Positions 17,839-27,169 are shown, counted from the first letter of the stretch. The stretch is 64,000 bases of DNA from JAAYTY01 sp964569245 (GCA_964569245.1 CAZMTK010000001.1:248001-312000), one strand, 5' to 3'. Notes: generated by a model from the letters alone, not told the origin. Translations and numbers: made by a program.

Positions 17839-18925
17839 CCCGCCCCCTGCGCCTTCCCCGCGCCATCGCGACGATGTCGTCGAGCAGGCGCCTCCAGTCG
17901 CCCTCCACTTCGAGGTCCACCCGGAGGAAGCCAGCGTTCAGCGCGGGCCCCTGCTTGTCGATCCTCACCGCATCCTTCTCCGTCGTCACGAGAAGGTCCG
18001 CGCCGGCGGCCGTCCTCCTCGATTCCAGAGCCGCCAGGTCGCCCGGAGCGTACTCGTGGTGGTCCGGGAACTCCACCATGTCGCAGACCTCGCAGCCGGC
18101 CTCCTCGAGGGTCCTCCTGAAGCCGGATGGGCTGCCGATGCCGCAGAAGGCCAGAACCCTCATCCCGCGGGGTTCCACGGTCCCCCCGCAGAGCAGCTCG
18201 AGGTTTCCCGCCGAAGGTCTGCTCGTGACCAGACCGGCCCTCCAGTTCATCACCGAGAGGGCTCTGCCTATCCATTCTCCCGACCTGCCCGGGCCTACCC
18301 TGTTCACCCAGAACCAGTCGGCCGACCTGAGCGCCGAGGGGAACTCCCTCAGGGTTCCCGACGGAATCACGCCTCCGGCGCCGAAGGGATGATCGAAGTC
18401 CAGGACTACGATGTCCAGGTCGCGCGAGAGTCTGAGATGCTGGAAGCCGTCGTCCACGAGTATCACGTCAGGCTGAGAGTCCTGCATGGCGAGGGCCGCG
18501 GCCCGGGACTTGTCGGGGCCGGCATATACCCTCGCGAACGGCAGCGTGCGCGCAAGGAGGATAACCTCGTCGGATGGCCTGTTCCTCCGGTTGCTGCGGA
18601 AGGGCTGGGAGGCGTTGTAGGGCTCCCCGGAGGGCCTGTTCAGGTCCCTGGCTACCACGGCCACGGACAGCCCGGCTTCGTCCAGCCGGCAGGCGAGCCA
18701 TGCCGTGACCGGCGTCTTGCCGACTCCCCCAACCTCTATGTTGCCGATGCTCACCACCGGCACCGGCAGCCTCGTTCTTCCGAAGAGCCCCGCTTCCCAG
18801 GCACTTCTCCTCAGCCAGGCGCCGAAGCCGTACAGCGCTCCCAGGGGATACAGCATCCGTCCGAGGATGCCCCATGCGCCCCTCCTCGCCGCCATGGCTC
18901 TGAAGATGCCGTCGGGCCGGTTCAT
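17822..18925 (-). CDS. lpxK: tetraacyldisaccharide 4'-kinase LpxK
   Basis: 367 residues. LpxK phosphorylates the 4' position of the lipid A precursor at the inner membrane. The N-terminal membrane-associated helix is followed by the atypical P-loop motif NIEVGGVGKTP at about 60-70. LVDDGFQH, with the catalytic Asp-Asp, matches the family. It overlaps the waaA fusion gene as ATGA, in the order lpxB, waaA, lpxK. It is slightly longer than the family average. Confidence 0.94.
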   Translation of the reverse strand: MNRPDGIFRAMAARRGAWGILGRMLYPLGALYGFGAWLRRSAWEAGLFGRTRLPVPVVSIGNIEVGGVGKTPVTAWLACRLDEAGLSVAVVARDLNRPSGEPYNASQPFRSNRRNRPSDEVILLARTLPFARVYAGPDKSRAAALAMQDSQPDVILVDDGFQHLRLSRDLDIVVLDFDHPFGAGGVIPSGTLREFPSALRSADWFWVNRVGPGRSGEWIGRALSVMNWRAGLVTSRPSAGNLELLCGGTVEPRGMRVLAFCGIGSPSGFRRTLEEAGCEVCDMVEFPDHHEYAPGDLAALESRRTAAGADLLVTTEKDAVRIDKQGPALNAGFLRVDLEVEGDWRRLLDDIVAMARGRRRGRDDSQM

Positions 18926-20733
18926 GGCAGCTTCCAGCCTTCGGCGAACAGCGTCCTCGACATGAGGCGCTCGAACGATTCCAGGACCCTGCCGCCCTCC
19001 ATGCCCCCGAGGGCGGCTACGAGCGACCGGTCGGGAGGGTTCGCGATAAGGTCGAGGAATGCTTCCGACAGGGCGGTCTCGTCGGCCACCCTGCAGGCTC
19101 CTGAGGGCAGCCCCCTCCCGATCACGTCCTCGATGTTCCGGTTGAACGGGCCGACCACCGCCGGCACTCCGTGCTTCAGGGGCTCGAGGACGTTGTGCCC
19201 CCCGGTCCCGTCCAGCGTGCCGCCGACGAACGCGACGTCGGCGCAGCCGTAGAGTCTCGCGAGGATCCCGAGCCTGTCCACCAGCACCGCGTCGCCCGGG
19301 GCAGATCCGGACTCGAGCTCGCTCCAGGCGGTGACCACGAAGCCCGCTTCCTCCAGGAGCGACCTTGTCCTGCCCAGCCCGTCGAGATGTCGCGGCGCCA
19401 GGACGGGAAACAGCCCGGCCGACCTGGCGGCGGCAGCCACGGGGAGATCCTCACCGGGATGGGTCGAGCCGGCCACTAGAACGGGGCCTTCGGGGAGCAT
19501 CGCCCTCCATTCGCCGGGCGGAGGAACGGCTGGAGCCAGGGCCTTGGAATCCCCGCAGGGATCGAGCAGCCTCCTGGGGACTCCCAGCGTCTCGAACCGA
19601 ACGGCGTCACGCTCGGAACGGCAAAGGATGCCCGAGAAGCAGGACAGCATCCTGCCGAAGAACCCGCCGGGCAGGAGGCGGTACCTGCCCTCGCTAGCGG
19701 GCGAGAGCCTTGCGTTCACCATGGCGCACGGCACCTGCTCGACGAGGCACTCGAAGAGAAGGTTCGGCCACAGCTCGGTCTCCGCGATCACAAGGGCACG
19801 CGGTCTGAGGGAGCCGAGAAAGCGGCGGATCCACGACGGCACGTCGAGAGGCGCGAAGGAGCACGGAAGACCAGACGACTCCAGGCGCGCCCTCGCTGCC
19901 GGAGTGCAGCAGGTAACATGGACCGGAAGGGCCGCCCGGACGAGGCGCTCCGCGAGAGGGAGAAGGCCGGCCACCTCGCCCAGCGAGGCGCCGTGCATCC
20001 ACACCGGCCGGTCGGAACTGCCGGGAAGGAAGCCCTTCCTCTCCAGCCTCTCAGCGCGAGGCCTCAGGAGGAGCGCCGCCGAGACGGCAGGCCGGGCCAG
20101 CCGGGCTGCGGATGCGCATGCCGATGCTGCGACTCTGCACCCCGGGCTCGCGAGGAGGTCTGCAACGGCCGTCACTCTGTCCATCGCGAGTCCGTAGGCG
20201 GAAGCGGCCTTCGCCGGGTCCTCGTCGCGGGCCGGCGGCCTCATCGGAGCCCCCTCTACAACGACCATCCTGCAGAACGGCAGCGGCAGCCTGAAGCGGT
20301 CCCACGACCTGAACACCGCCGACGGCGTCCCGGATGTGCCCATGGGGACGACCGGCCGCCCGGCCAGGCGGGCTATGTGCGAAATCCCCGGCCTTGCTTC
20401 GAACGCGGGTCCTCTGGGGCCGTCGGGGGTGATCGCGCAGTCGGCTCCCCTTCTGAGGGCGGCCGCCATCGACTTCATCGCTTCGGCACCCCCTCTTGTC
20501 GTGGACCCCCTGACTGTAGGGAAGCCCAGCGCCTCCAGGACACGGGCGACATGCTCGCCGTCCCTGTGGGAGCTCACCAGTACCGTGACGCCCTCGCGCC
20601 TGTGCGTGAAGATCAGAGGGAGCTGCCTGCCGTGCCAGAATGAGTAGAGCACCGGCCTTCCTCTCGGACGGCCCGACCTGCCGCACGACGGTCGCAGGTA
20701 TTCTATCCTCCACGACAGGCCCAGCAGGATCAC
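18922..20733 (-). CDS. waaA: fusion of DUF374 acyltransferase domain and Kdo transferase WaaA
   Basis: 603 residues read as one frame. Residues 1-195 are a DUF374 (lysophospholipid acyltransferase-like) domain: SFWHGR, SSHRDGE near 55-60, TPDGPRGP near 102-109. Residues 200-603 are the Kdo transferase that adds Kdo to lipid IVA: catalytic Glu253 in GASLGEV, ETELWPN, and the CMP-Kdo site VGGTLDGTGGHNVLEPL. In many Gram-negatives these are two adjacent genes; here no stop or ribosome site separates them. GTG 20733 has GGGAGG six nt upstream. It sits 32 bp after lpxB. Confidence 0.85.
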   Translation of the reverse strand: MILLGLSWRIEYLRPSCGRSGRPRGRPVLYSFWHGRQLPLIFTHRREGVTVLVSSHRDGEHVARVLEALGFPTVRGSTTRGGAEAMKSMAAALRRGADCAITPDGPRGPAFEARPGISHIARLAGRPVVPMGTSGTPSAVFRSWDRFRLPLPFCRMVVVEGAPMRPPARDEDPAKAASAYGLAMDRVTAVADLLASPGCRVAASACASAARLARPAVSAALLLRPRAERLERKGFLPGSSDRPVWMHGASLGEVAGLLPLAERLVRAALPVHVTCCTPAARARLESSGLPCSFAPLDVPSWIRRFLGSLRPRALVIAETELWPNLLFECLVEQVPCAMVNARLSPASEGRYRLLPGGFFGRMLSCFSGILCRSERDAVRFETLGVPRRLLDPCGDSKALAPAVPPPGEWRAMLPEGPVLVAGSTHPGEDLPVAAAARSAGLFPVLAPRHLDGLGRTRSLLEEAGFVVTAWSELESGSAPGDAVLVDRLGILARLYGCADVAFVGGTLDGTGGHNVLEPLKHGVPAVVGPFNRNIEDVIGRGLPSGACRVADETALSEAFLDLIANPPDRSLVAALGGMEGGRVLESFERLMSRTLFAEGWKLP

Positions 20734-20765
20734 GAGGATCCTCCCGGCGGTTCCGGCGACCGAGG

Positions 20766-21872
20766 TCAGATCAGGCAGGGGTCCACCCTCCCGCCCAGCT
20801 CCAGGGCAATTCTGGAGGCGGCCCTGGATGCCGCCCCGGGCGGGCCCAGGGCGCACCTCACCAGGCCCATGGCCTCCAGAGCGGCAGACCTGGCGGGTCC
20901 TCCCGGCAGCAGCCTGGCGATCTCCGCTTCGGCATTCGACGGGGTGGCCCGGCCCTGGAGCAGCTCGGGGGCCACGCTCCGGCCGGCCACTATGCTGGCG
21001 AGGCATATTCCGTCCACGCCCCTCACGAGAAGGCGGGCCGCAGCGTAGGTCGCCGGAGAGGTCCTGTACATCACCACGAACGGAACCATGCGCAGCGCCG
21101 TTTCCAGGGTGGCCGTGCCGGAGCAGACAAGGGCCGCCGCTGCGTTCTCGAGTGCAGGTCCCGTTCCGTCCACGAGTCTCGCGAAGGTCTTTGATTCGGC
21201 CGCTGAATAGAGACGCCGGTCGAGGGCGCGAGACACAGCTATGTCCGCACCATCTATCAGCCCCCGATCGAAGAGGCTCGCTGCACACGAGAGCATCACC
21301 GGAAGAAGCCTCGACACCTCCTGCGCCCTGCTTCCGGGCAGCAGGGCCAGCCTGCTCCCCCCCGGCGAAGGGTCCTTCACTGCATCCACCAGGGGATGCC
21401 CCGACCAGAACGTCCTGACGCCTCTCGCTGCGTAGAATTCCGCCTCGAAGGAGAAGAGCGTGATCATCAGGTCCACGTGCCTGGCCACCTTCGAAAGCCT
21501 CCAGCCGCCCCAGGCCCAGAGCTGCGGCGACACATAATAGACGACTCTGTAGCCTGCCCTGGAGGCCCAGGCGGCGAACCTGAGGTTGAACCCTGGATAG
21601 TCCACCAGCAGAACCGCGTCGGGCCGGAAGGCCCTGCAGGCAGCTCGCAGAGCCTTCTCCATCCGCGCGAGCCTCGCCAGCGAGCCGAGCACCTCTCCGA
21701 AGCCCATCACTGCGGAGCCGGCGATGTCATGGATTATCCGGGCACCGGCCGATGCCATGCACCGGCCTCCCATCCCGGCGACCGACGCACCGTGCGTGCA
21801 GACCAGGTGCGAGACGACCTCTGCGGCCCGGAGGTCGCCGGATGGTTCGCCGGCGACTGCGAAGATCCGCAT
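20766..21872 (-). CDS. lpxB: lipid-A-disaccharide synthase LpxB
   Basis: 368 residues, normal for LpxB, the GT19 enzyme that joins UDP-diacylglucosamine to lipid X. Signature segments: VAGEPSGDLRAA at the start, YYVSPQLWAWG in the middle, LLPGSRAQEV for UDP binding, and VMYRTSPATY near the end. The start ATG overlaps the previous stop (ATGA). The lpxA, lpxC and lpxD steps are not in this window. Confidence 0.95.
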   Translation of the reverse strand: MRIFAVAGEPSGDLRAAEVVSHLVCTHGASVAGMGGRCMASAGARIIHDIAGSAVMGFGEVLGSLARLARMEKALRAACRAFRPDAVLLVDYPGFNLRFAAWASRAGYRVVYYVSPQLWAWGGWRLSKVARHVDLMITLFSFEAEFYAARGVRTFWSGHPLVDAVKDPSPGGSRLALLPGSRAQEVSRLLPVMLSCAASLFDRGLIDGADIAVSRALDRRLYSAAESKTFARLVDGTGPALENAAAALVCSGTATLETALRMVPFVVMYRTSPATYAAARLLVRGVDGICLASIVAGRSVAPELLQGRATPSNAEAEIARLLPGGPARSAALEAMGLVRCALGPPGAASRAASRIALELGGRVDPCLI

Positions 21873-22783
21873 CAGGCGCCCTTCGGGCCCTGCATCACCG
21901 AAGCTATCATCTCGGCCGTCTTCAGAGCCCTCACTCCTTCCGCGGCGCCGACCAGTGGAGGCCTGCCGGTCCTGCAGCTCTCCAGGAAGTCCTCCAGCTC
22001 GCAGGTCAGAGGATCCGCCTCGCCGACTCCGAGCGGCACGGGGCGGATCTCTCCATCCCTCAGCTCGAGCGCCTCCACGCTCCTGCCGGAGAAGTCTATC
22101 GATACGTAGCGGCGGTCGAGGAAGAACCTGAGCTTGCGCATGGGCTCCCTGGAGATCCTGCTCGCGGTCAGGTTCGCAACGGCTCCGTTCCGGAACTCTA
22201 TCCTGGCGCTGGCTATGTCCGTGCTGTCTGTGAGGACGGCGACCCCGGAGGCCCTCACGGAAGCCACTTCGGAGTGCACGAAGGACAGCACGAGATCTAT
22301 GTCGTGGATCATCAGGTCCATGACCACGGAAACGTCCGTTCCTCGGGGCTTGAAAGAGGCCAGCCGGTGCGCCTCGACGAAGCGCGGATCGGAGAGGAGC
22401 GGCGAAGCAGCCGTCACTGCCGGATTGAACCTCTCGACATGCCCTACGGCGAGGGTCAGCCCCCTTCTAGAGGCCTCGGACTCGAGCTCGACGGCCTGGA
22501 GGCTGTCCGCGGCCATGGGTTTCTCCACGAGCACGGGGAGGCCGGCCCGAAGGGCGGCCATCACCACCTCGTGGTGCGAGACGGTGGTGCAGGCGACGAC
22601 CACGGCGTCAACCGAGCCGAAGAGCTCCTCCCTGCTGCCCGCATGGGTCACCCCCAGATCCTGCGAGACCCGGGCGGCTCTCGTACGGTCGGAGTCGTAC
22701 ACCGTGACAGCGTCTGCCAGGCTGCGGAGAATCCTCGCGTGATGATAGCCCAGGTGGCCCGTTCCCACGACTCCGGCTCGCAT
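21872..22783 (-). CDS. Gfo/Idh/MocA-family NAD(P) oxidoreductase in the lipid A operon
   Basis: 303 residues from ATG 22783, which has GGAGG six nt upstream. The Rossmann fold starts GVVGTGHLGYHHAR; the active-site EKP (VLVEKPMA) is near residue 90; HDIDLVLSF carries the family histidine. Oxidoreductases of this type often sit beside lpxB in deltaproteobacteria and other phyla, and one branch (GnnA) oxidises UDP-GlcNAc at C3 so an aminotransferase can make 3-amino lipid A. No GnnB aminotransferase is visible here, so that role is only a possibility. The frame stays open far upstream without coding character. Confidence 0.8.
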   Translation of the reverse strand: MRAGVVGTGHLGYHHARILRSLADAVTVYDSDRTRAARVSQDLGVTHAGSREELFGSVDAVVVACTTVSHHEVVMAALRAGLPVLVEKPMAADSLQAVELESEASRRGLTLAVGHVERFNPAVTAASPLLSDPRFVEAHRLASFKPRGTDVSVVMDLMIHDIDLVLSFVHSEVASVRASGVAVLTDSTDIASARIEFRNGAVANLTASRISREPMRKLRFFLDRRYVSIDFSGRSVEALELRDGEIRPVPLGVGEADPLTCELEDFLESCRTGRPPLVGAAEGVRALKTAEMIASVMQGPKGA

Positions 22784-22785
22784 TC

Positions 22786-23826
22786 CTAGCCTCCGAGCGA
22801 AGAAAGGATGTCGCTTGCGTACCTGACGTCCCTGTCGTCCATCGACAGGTGGGTCACGAGCCTCACGGCGCTCGGACCGACGGCGAGGCACCCTATCCCG
22901 AGGGCGGTCAGCGCGTTCACAGCGGCCGTCGAGCTCTTCCCCTCGCGGGTTCCGAGGAGCACGATGTTCGTCTCGACCGCTTCCGGATCTATCGAGAACA
23001 TCGGTGACGATGCGGCGGCCGAGGCGAGCTGGCGGGCCCACCTGTGCGTTACAGGGAGCCTCGGAAGGTTGTGGTCGAGCGCGTACAGGCATGCTGCGGC
23101 CAGTATGCCGGCCTGCCTCAGGCCGCCGCCGTGCCTCTTCCTCCACCACCTCGCCTTCTCTATCAGGCTTCTGCTGCCAGCCAGCACCGAACCCACCGGA
23201 CATCCCAGGGCCTTTGAGAAGCAGACCGAGACCATGTCGAACCCGCGGCACAGGTCTGACAGGGGTTGCCCGGTAGCGGCCGCGGCGTGCCAGAGCCTGG
23301 CGCCGTCGAGATACATCCGCGCCGAAAAGGCGCTGGCGATCCTCTGTACGCGCTCGACCTCCGCTCCGGGCAGAATCTTTCCGCCCATGATGTTGTGGGT
23401 GTTCTCGAGACACACGAGCCTGCGGGGGGCGAAGTGAAGGTCGCTGCTCCTGGACAGCGCCGCCTCGACCTCCGCCGGGTCCGGAAGGCCTCGGGGGCCT
23501 TCGTCGATCCTGTGGAGCTGGATCCCGGCGTTCAGGGCCGCCTGCGCCCCCTCGTAGAGATACACGTGGCTCGAGCTGCCGCAGATGACCTCGTCACCGG
23601 GGGATGCCAGCGTCCGCAGGGCCACCCCGTTCGACATGGTGCCAGAAGGCATGAAGATCGACGCTTCGAAGCCGAGCAGGGCAGCAACCCTGTCCTGGAG
23701 GGCGTTGACGGTCGGATCCTCGCCGAAAACGTCGTCGCCTACCTCGGCGTGCGCCATGGCGCTCCTCATTCCCGTATTGGGAACGCTTACGGTGTCGCTG
23801 CGCAGATCAACCCTGAACCTGAGCAT
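22786..23826 (-). CDS. ltaE: low-specificity L-threonine aldolase
   Basis: 346-residue fold-type I PLP enzyme that cleaves threonine or allo-threonine to glycine and acetaldehyde. DLRSDTVS at the N-terminus, GDDVFGEDPT, and SGTMSN are family markers; the PLP lysine is in FSKALGCPVGS near residue 200. It starts at ATG with GGAAGG upstream and overlaps ddl by 20 bp. Its place between ddl and lipid A genes may reflect glycine supply or chance. Confidence 0.9.
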   Translation of the reverse strand: MLRFRVDLRSDTVSVPNTGMRSAMAHAEVGDDVFGEDPTVNALQDRVAALLGFEASIFMPSGTMSNGVALRTLASPGDEVICGSSSHVYLYEGAQAALNAGIQLHRIDEGPRGLPDPAEVEAALSRSSDLHFAPRRLVCLENTHNIMGGKILPGAEVERVQRIASAFSARMYLDGARLWHAAAATGQPLSDLCRGFDMVSVCFSKALGCPVGSVLAGSRSLIEKARWWRKRHGGGLRQAGILAAACLYALDHNLPRLPVTHRWARQLASAAASSPMFSIDPEAVETNIVLLGTREGKSSTAAVNALTALGIGCLAVGPSAVRLVTHLSMDDRDVRYASDILSSLGG

Positions 23827-24835
23827 CGTCGTCCTTCCGCCACACCCCCACTGATCTGCGCCCGAGGGCCTCGGACAGGATTCGGTCCATCAGATCGGGA
23901 GCTTCGAGACCGCTCGCCGCCCAGAGCTTGGGGAACATGCTGATCGCGGTGAACCCGGGGATGGTGTTGATCTCGTTGAGGTAGAGAGCGGAATCCGACA
24001 GGAGGAAGTCCACTCTCGCGAAACCGGATCCACCCAGAAGAGAGAATGCGGCGATCGCCAGGGACCTTGCGGTTTCGGCGATGGAAGGTTCGATCTCTGC
24101 CGGAATGAGGAGTCTCGAGCCGGGGCACTCGTACTTGGCCTCGTAGTCGTACCACTCCCGCCCCGGCAAGATCTCTCCGGGCACGGAAGCCGTTACGCCG
24201 CCGGAGTCGCCCAGCACGCTCACCTCTATCTCCCTCGCCGGCTGGACGGCCTTCTCGACGACGACGAGAGGATCGTAAGAAAACGCAAGGGAGAGCGCTC
24301 GGGGGAGATCATCGCCGCGGTCCACCCTGCTTATGCCTATGCTCGACCCGAGCCTCGCCGGCTTCACGAAGAGAGGGAGACCCAGCGCGTCGAGAATCTC
24401 GCCGGAAGCGGCCGGGCGCCTCTCGTCGAGCTCCAGCCAGGGCGCTACCGGAATCCCGGCTGCCGCAGCCAGCTTCCTGAAGACAGCCTTGTTCATGCCT
24501 GCCGCTGAAGCGAGCACCCCTGCTCCGGCACAGGGCCAGCCTGCCGTCTCGCAGAGGCCCTGCACCGTCCCGTCCTCTCCGTAGGGGCCGTGCAGCACCG
24601 GGAAAACCGCTTCGAAGGCGATTCCTGCGCCGCCTGCCGTCCTGAGCGACCAGGGGAAGCTCCCGGCGTCCAGCACGAGGCCGCGGCCTTCCAGGCTCCA
24701 GGACCCGCAGGAGTCTATCTCCACCACGACCGGCTCGTGGCCCGCCTTCCGTAGCGCCTCCTCCACGAAGGCGGCTGACTGGAGAGAGATCTCCCGCTCA
24801 GCCGACCTCCCGCCGCAGAGCACCAGGACCTTCAT
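23807..24835 (-). CDS. ddl: D-alanine--D-alanine ligase
   Basis: 342 residues. Ddl joins two D-alanines for the peptidoglycan stem. The N-terminus GGRSAEREIS, the ATP-grasp lysine and loop (KPARLGSSIG), GFARVDF, and LNEINTIPGFT with Mg ligands are all present. The start is ATG 24835 with GGAGGT seven nt before it; the open frame continues upstream, but without ribosome site or homology. First gene of a leftward operon that continues through lpxB and nadB. Confidence 0.95.
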   Translation of the reverse strand: MKVLVLCGGRSAEREISLQSAAFVEEALRKAGHEPVVVEIDSCGSWSLEGRGLVLDAGSFPWSLRTAGGAGIAFEAVFPVLHGPYGEDGTVQGLCETAGWPCAGAGVLASAAGMNKAVFRKLAAAAGIPVAPWLELDERRPAASGEILDALGLPLFVKPARLGSSIGISRVDRGDDLPRALSLAFSYDPLVVVEKAVQPAREIEVSVLGDSGGVTASVPGEILPGREWYDYEAKYECPGSRLLIPAEIEPSIAETARSLAIAAFSLLGGSGFARVDFLLSDSALYLNEINTIPGFTAISMFPKLWAASGLEAPDLMDRILSEALGRRSVGVWRKDDDAQVQG

Positions 24836-24858
24836 CGCCACCTCCGCTTCGAGCCTCA

Positions 24859-24888
24859 ATGATGACCTGTGCGGGAATGCGCTGTCCA
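24859..24888 (-). promoter_or_regulatory. candidate promoter for ddl operon
   Basis: Minus strand TGGACA (24888-24883), 18-nt spacer, CATCAT (24864-24859), about 24 nt before the ddl ATG. The -10 is weak. Confidence 0.3.
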
Positions 24889-24896
24889 CACCGGGG

Positions 24897-24926
24897 TTGA
24901 CCCGGACCCGTTCCGTGGTTCAGTAT
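24897..24926 (+). promoter_or_regulatory. candidate promoter for the sugar epimerase operon
   Basis: TTGACC (24897-24902), 18-nt spacer, CAGTAT (24921-24926). A leader of about 20 nt with GGAGGT leads to the ATG at 24954. Divergent from the ddl promoter. Confidence 0.4.
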
Positions 24927-24953
24927 CGCGGGCTGGACGGCTTGGAGGTGCGC

Positions 24954-25901
24954 ATGAAGGTTCTCGTGACAGGGGGCGCCGGCTTCATCGGCTCCACCGT
25001 GGCGGACCATCTCGTCGAGGCCGGGCACGAAACCCACGTTATGGACGACCTTTCCACCGGGTTCCGCAGGAACGTAAACCCTGCATGCGTATTCCACGAG
25101 ATGGACATAAGGAGCCCCGAGGCCGCGGCAGTCGTAGAATCGGGCCGTTTCGACATACTCTGCCACCACGCGGCACAGATGGATGTCAGGCGTTCCGTGA
25201 GGGAGCCGCTCTTCGACGCCGAGGTCAACATCCTGGGCACCCTCAATCTCCTCGAAGCCTGCCGCAAGGGCGGAACCAGGCGCGTCGTATATGCTTCCAC
25301 CGGCGGCGCAGTGTACGGGGAGCCTTCGTCAATCCCGGTTGGCGAGGAACACCCGGCTAACCCCATCTGCCACTACGGCGTCAGCAAGCACACCGTCGAG
25401 CACTACCTGTTCCTCTACAGGCACCTGTACGGCCTGGGCTACACCGTGCTCAGATATCCGAACGTCTACGGCCCGCGTCAGAACCCGCGTGGCGAGGCTG
25501 GCGTGACAGCCATCTTCACCCTGGCCTATCTCGAGGGCCGGAGTCCGCGGATAAACGGAGACGGCATGCAGCTGAGGGACTACGTTCACGTCAGGGACAT
25601 CGCGCGGGCGAACCTGATGGCCATGGATCTCGGCAGGCCGGAGCTCGACGGAGAGGTGTTCAACCTGGGATGGGGCACGGGCAGATCGGTGCTGGAGCTC
25701 GACGCGATCATACGCAGGCTTGTCGGAACCGACCTCCTGCCGCACCGGGGGCCCCCTCTGCCGGAGGAGATACTCCGCATCGCCCTGGACGCCGGAAGGG
25801 CAGCGGACATCCTCGGATGGACTCCCAGAATATCCTTCGAGGATGGTCTCGCCGACCTCGTGGAGTACCACAGGAGGCTCGCCGGCGATGCGTGCTCCTG
25901 A
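24954..25901 (+). CDS. NAD-dependent nucleotide-sugar epimerase (GalE-like)
   Basis: 315-residue extended short-chain dehydrogenase. TGGAGFIGS binds NAD; the catalytic YGVSK has Tyr and Lys; SSTGGAVYGEP-type and NVYGPRQNP loops follow, with LRDYVHVRDIA near residue 215. Closest by motif to UDP-glucose 4-epimerase and related NDP-sugar epimerases; substrate unproven. The ATG has GGAGGT upstream, which excludes an upstream in-frame start at 24897 lying on the promoter. It overlaps the HAD gene by 14 bp, suggesting a surface-sugar role. Confidence 0.88.
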   Translation: MKVLVTGGAGFIGSTVADHLVEAGHETHVMDDLSTGFRRNVNPACVFHEMDIRSPEAAAVVESGRFDILCHHAAQMDVRRSVREPLFDAEVNILGTLNLLEACRKGGTRRVVYASTGGAVYGEPSSIPVGEEHPANPICHYGVSKHTVEHYLFLYRHLYGLGYTVLRYPNVYGPRQNPRGEAGVTAIFTLAYLEGRSPRINGDGMQLRDYVHVRDIARANLMAMDLGRPELDGEVFNLGWGTGRSVLELDAIIRRLVGTDLLPHRGPPLPEEILRIALDAGRAADILGWTPRISFEDGLADLVEYHRRLAGDACS

Positions 25902-26475
25902 GCCGGTCTTCCTTGACAGGGACGGCGTGCTGAACGAGAACGTTCCGGACTACGTGAAGACGGAGAGCCAGTGGGTCCCGCTGCCCGGCGCGCTGGAGGC
26001 AGCCGCCGTGCTCTCCCTGTCAGGGCATCCCGTGGTCGTGGTCACGAACCAGTCGGCGGTAGGAAGGGGGCTCATGAAGCTGGAGGCCGTCGAGCGGATC
26101 AACGGTCTCCTCGTACGGAGGGTGACCTCGCTTGGAGGAAGGATAGACGCCGTCCTGTTCTGTCCTCACGCCCCCTCCGAGAACTGCCGCTGCAGGAAGC
26201 CCGCCACGGGAATGGTAGAGGATGCGCGGGCCGGCCTGAGCCTCCCGGAAGGAGGATGGCTGGTGGGTGATGCGTGGAGCGACATGATGATGGGGACTGC
26301 TGCCGGTCTCAGGACCATCATGGTCATGACGGGCCGCGGAGCGAGCCAGATGGCCTCCGGGCGCCCCTCCGGCTGCTCGCGCCCCGATTTCGTGGCAGAT
26401 GACCTCAACGAGGCGGCCCGGATAATCCTCAGAAGCGACGGAGGGCTCCCCGGGGCCCGGTGTGCGAAGGCATGA
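25888..26475 (+). CDS. HAD-IIIA phosphatase, GmhB-like
   Basis: 195 residues. LDRDGVLN is the HAD nucleophile motif; TNQSA is motif II; a zinc knuckle of the GmhB type is visible as CPHAPSENCRCRKP, followed by GDAWSDMM. This matches D-glycero-D-manno-heptose 1,7-bisphosphate phosphatase or histidinol-phosphatase-like relatives; location after a sugar epimerase favours a heptose or other sugar-phosphate substrate. The ATG at 25888 is preceded by AGGAGG. It overlaps the epimerase end by 14 bp. Confidence 0.82.
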   Translation: MRAPEPVFLDRDGVLNENVPDYVKTESQWVPLPGALEAAAVLSLSGHPVVVVTNQSAVGRGLMKLEAVERINGLLVRRVTSLGGRIDAVLFCPHAPSENCRCRKPATGMVEDARAGLSLPEGGWLVGDAWSDMMMGTAAGLRTIMVMTGRGASQMASGRPSGCSRPDFVADDLNEAARIILRSDGGLPGARCAKA

Positions 26476-26482
26476 TCGGGCC

Positions 26483-27169
26483 ATGAGGCGATTCGAGCCC
26501 CTGAAGACCCTGCTGGCGATCGCGCTTCCGTTCCTGCTGCCGATCGCAGGGCTGGCGATATGGCTGATCTCCGAGGCCTCGGGACAGCCCGGGCGCGAAT
26601 CGGCGATCATAGCATCGATAGACGCCTCGGGCACCGGCGTGACCTACCTCTCGACCACCCTCCCGGACGGGAACATCGCCGAGTGGACCTGCAGCGAAGG
26701 CAGGTTCTCCGAGAGCGGCGAGCCATCCGCGTCGGGGCGGAGCGTCACCTGGCTCCCTGACGAAGGCTCGACGGATTCGGTAACGATAACGGTCACCACT
26801 CCGTCGCTCACCGACTCGGTGAGGTTCCTGTCATTCATACCCCGCATGAATCCCAGCATCACCGTCTCGGCGGCCTACCATCTGGCGGTGACCGACAGGG
26901 CGAGATGCCTCTCCCTCTCGCCGGGCGTCTACACGGCCTTCTTCGAGGACGACAACCTGTCGGGCTACGACGGCCTCGTGATCCTCGTCGTGCAGGAGCC
27001 GGGAAGGCAGCGGCGCGCCTTCGTCGCGATGCCGGGCGACTCGCTGGCTCTGGACCTCCCGCTCGGCGGAGAGGTCAGGGCGTTCGGGGCCGACAGGACC
27101 GAGGACGCCCTGGACAACGGAGGCAGCGTGCTGATCACCTTCATTCCCCTCGAATCAGTTTCTCCCTGA
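26483..27169 (+). CDS. membrane-anchored Ig-like protein, unrecognised
   Basis: 228 residues. One hydrophobic helix near residues 10-32 anchors it or acts as an uncleaved signal. The following region reads as a bacterial Ig/PKD-like beta domain (EWTCSEGRF and VTWLPDEGS), then a second beta-rich part with AFFEDDNLSGYDG. No catalytic motif is seen. It starts 7 bp after the HAD gene, in the same direction, so probably co-transcribed; its 3' end overlaps the convergent comEC-like gene by 15 bp. Its function is unknown. Confidence 0.6.
   Translation: MRRFEPLKTLLAIALPFLLPIAGLAIWLISEASGQPGRESAIIASIDASGTGVTYLSTTLPDGNIAEWTCSEGRFSESGEPSASGRSVTWLPDEGSTDSVTITVTTPSLTDSVRFLSFIPRMNPSITVSAAYHLAVTDRARCLSLSPGVYTAFFEDDNLSGYDGLVILVVQEPGRQRRAFVAMPGDSLALDLPLGGEVRAFGADRTEDALDNGGSVLITFIPLESVSP

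Noticed and set aside
20766..21288. N-terminal extension of the DUF374-WaaA frame
   Set aside because: It lies inside lpxB in another frame; the GTG at 20733 with GGGAGG is a better start.
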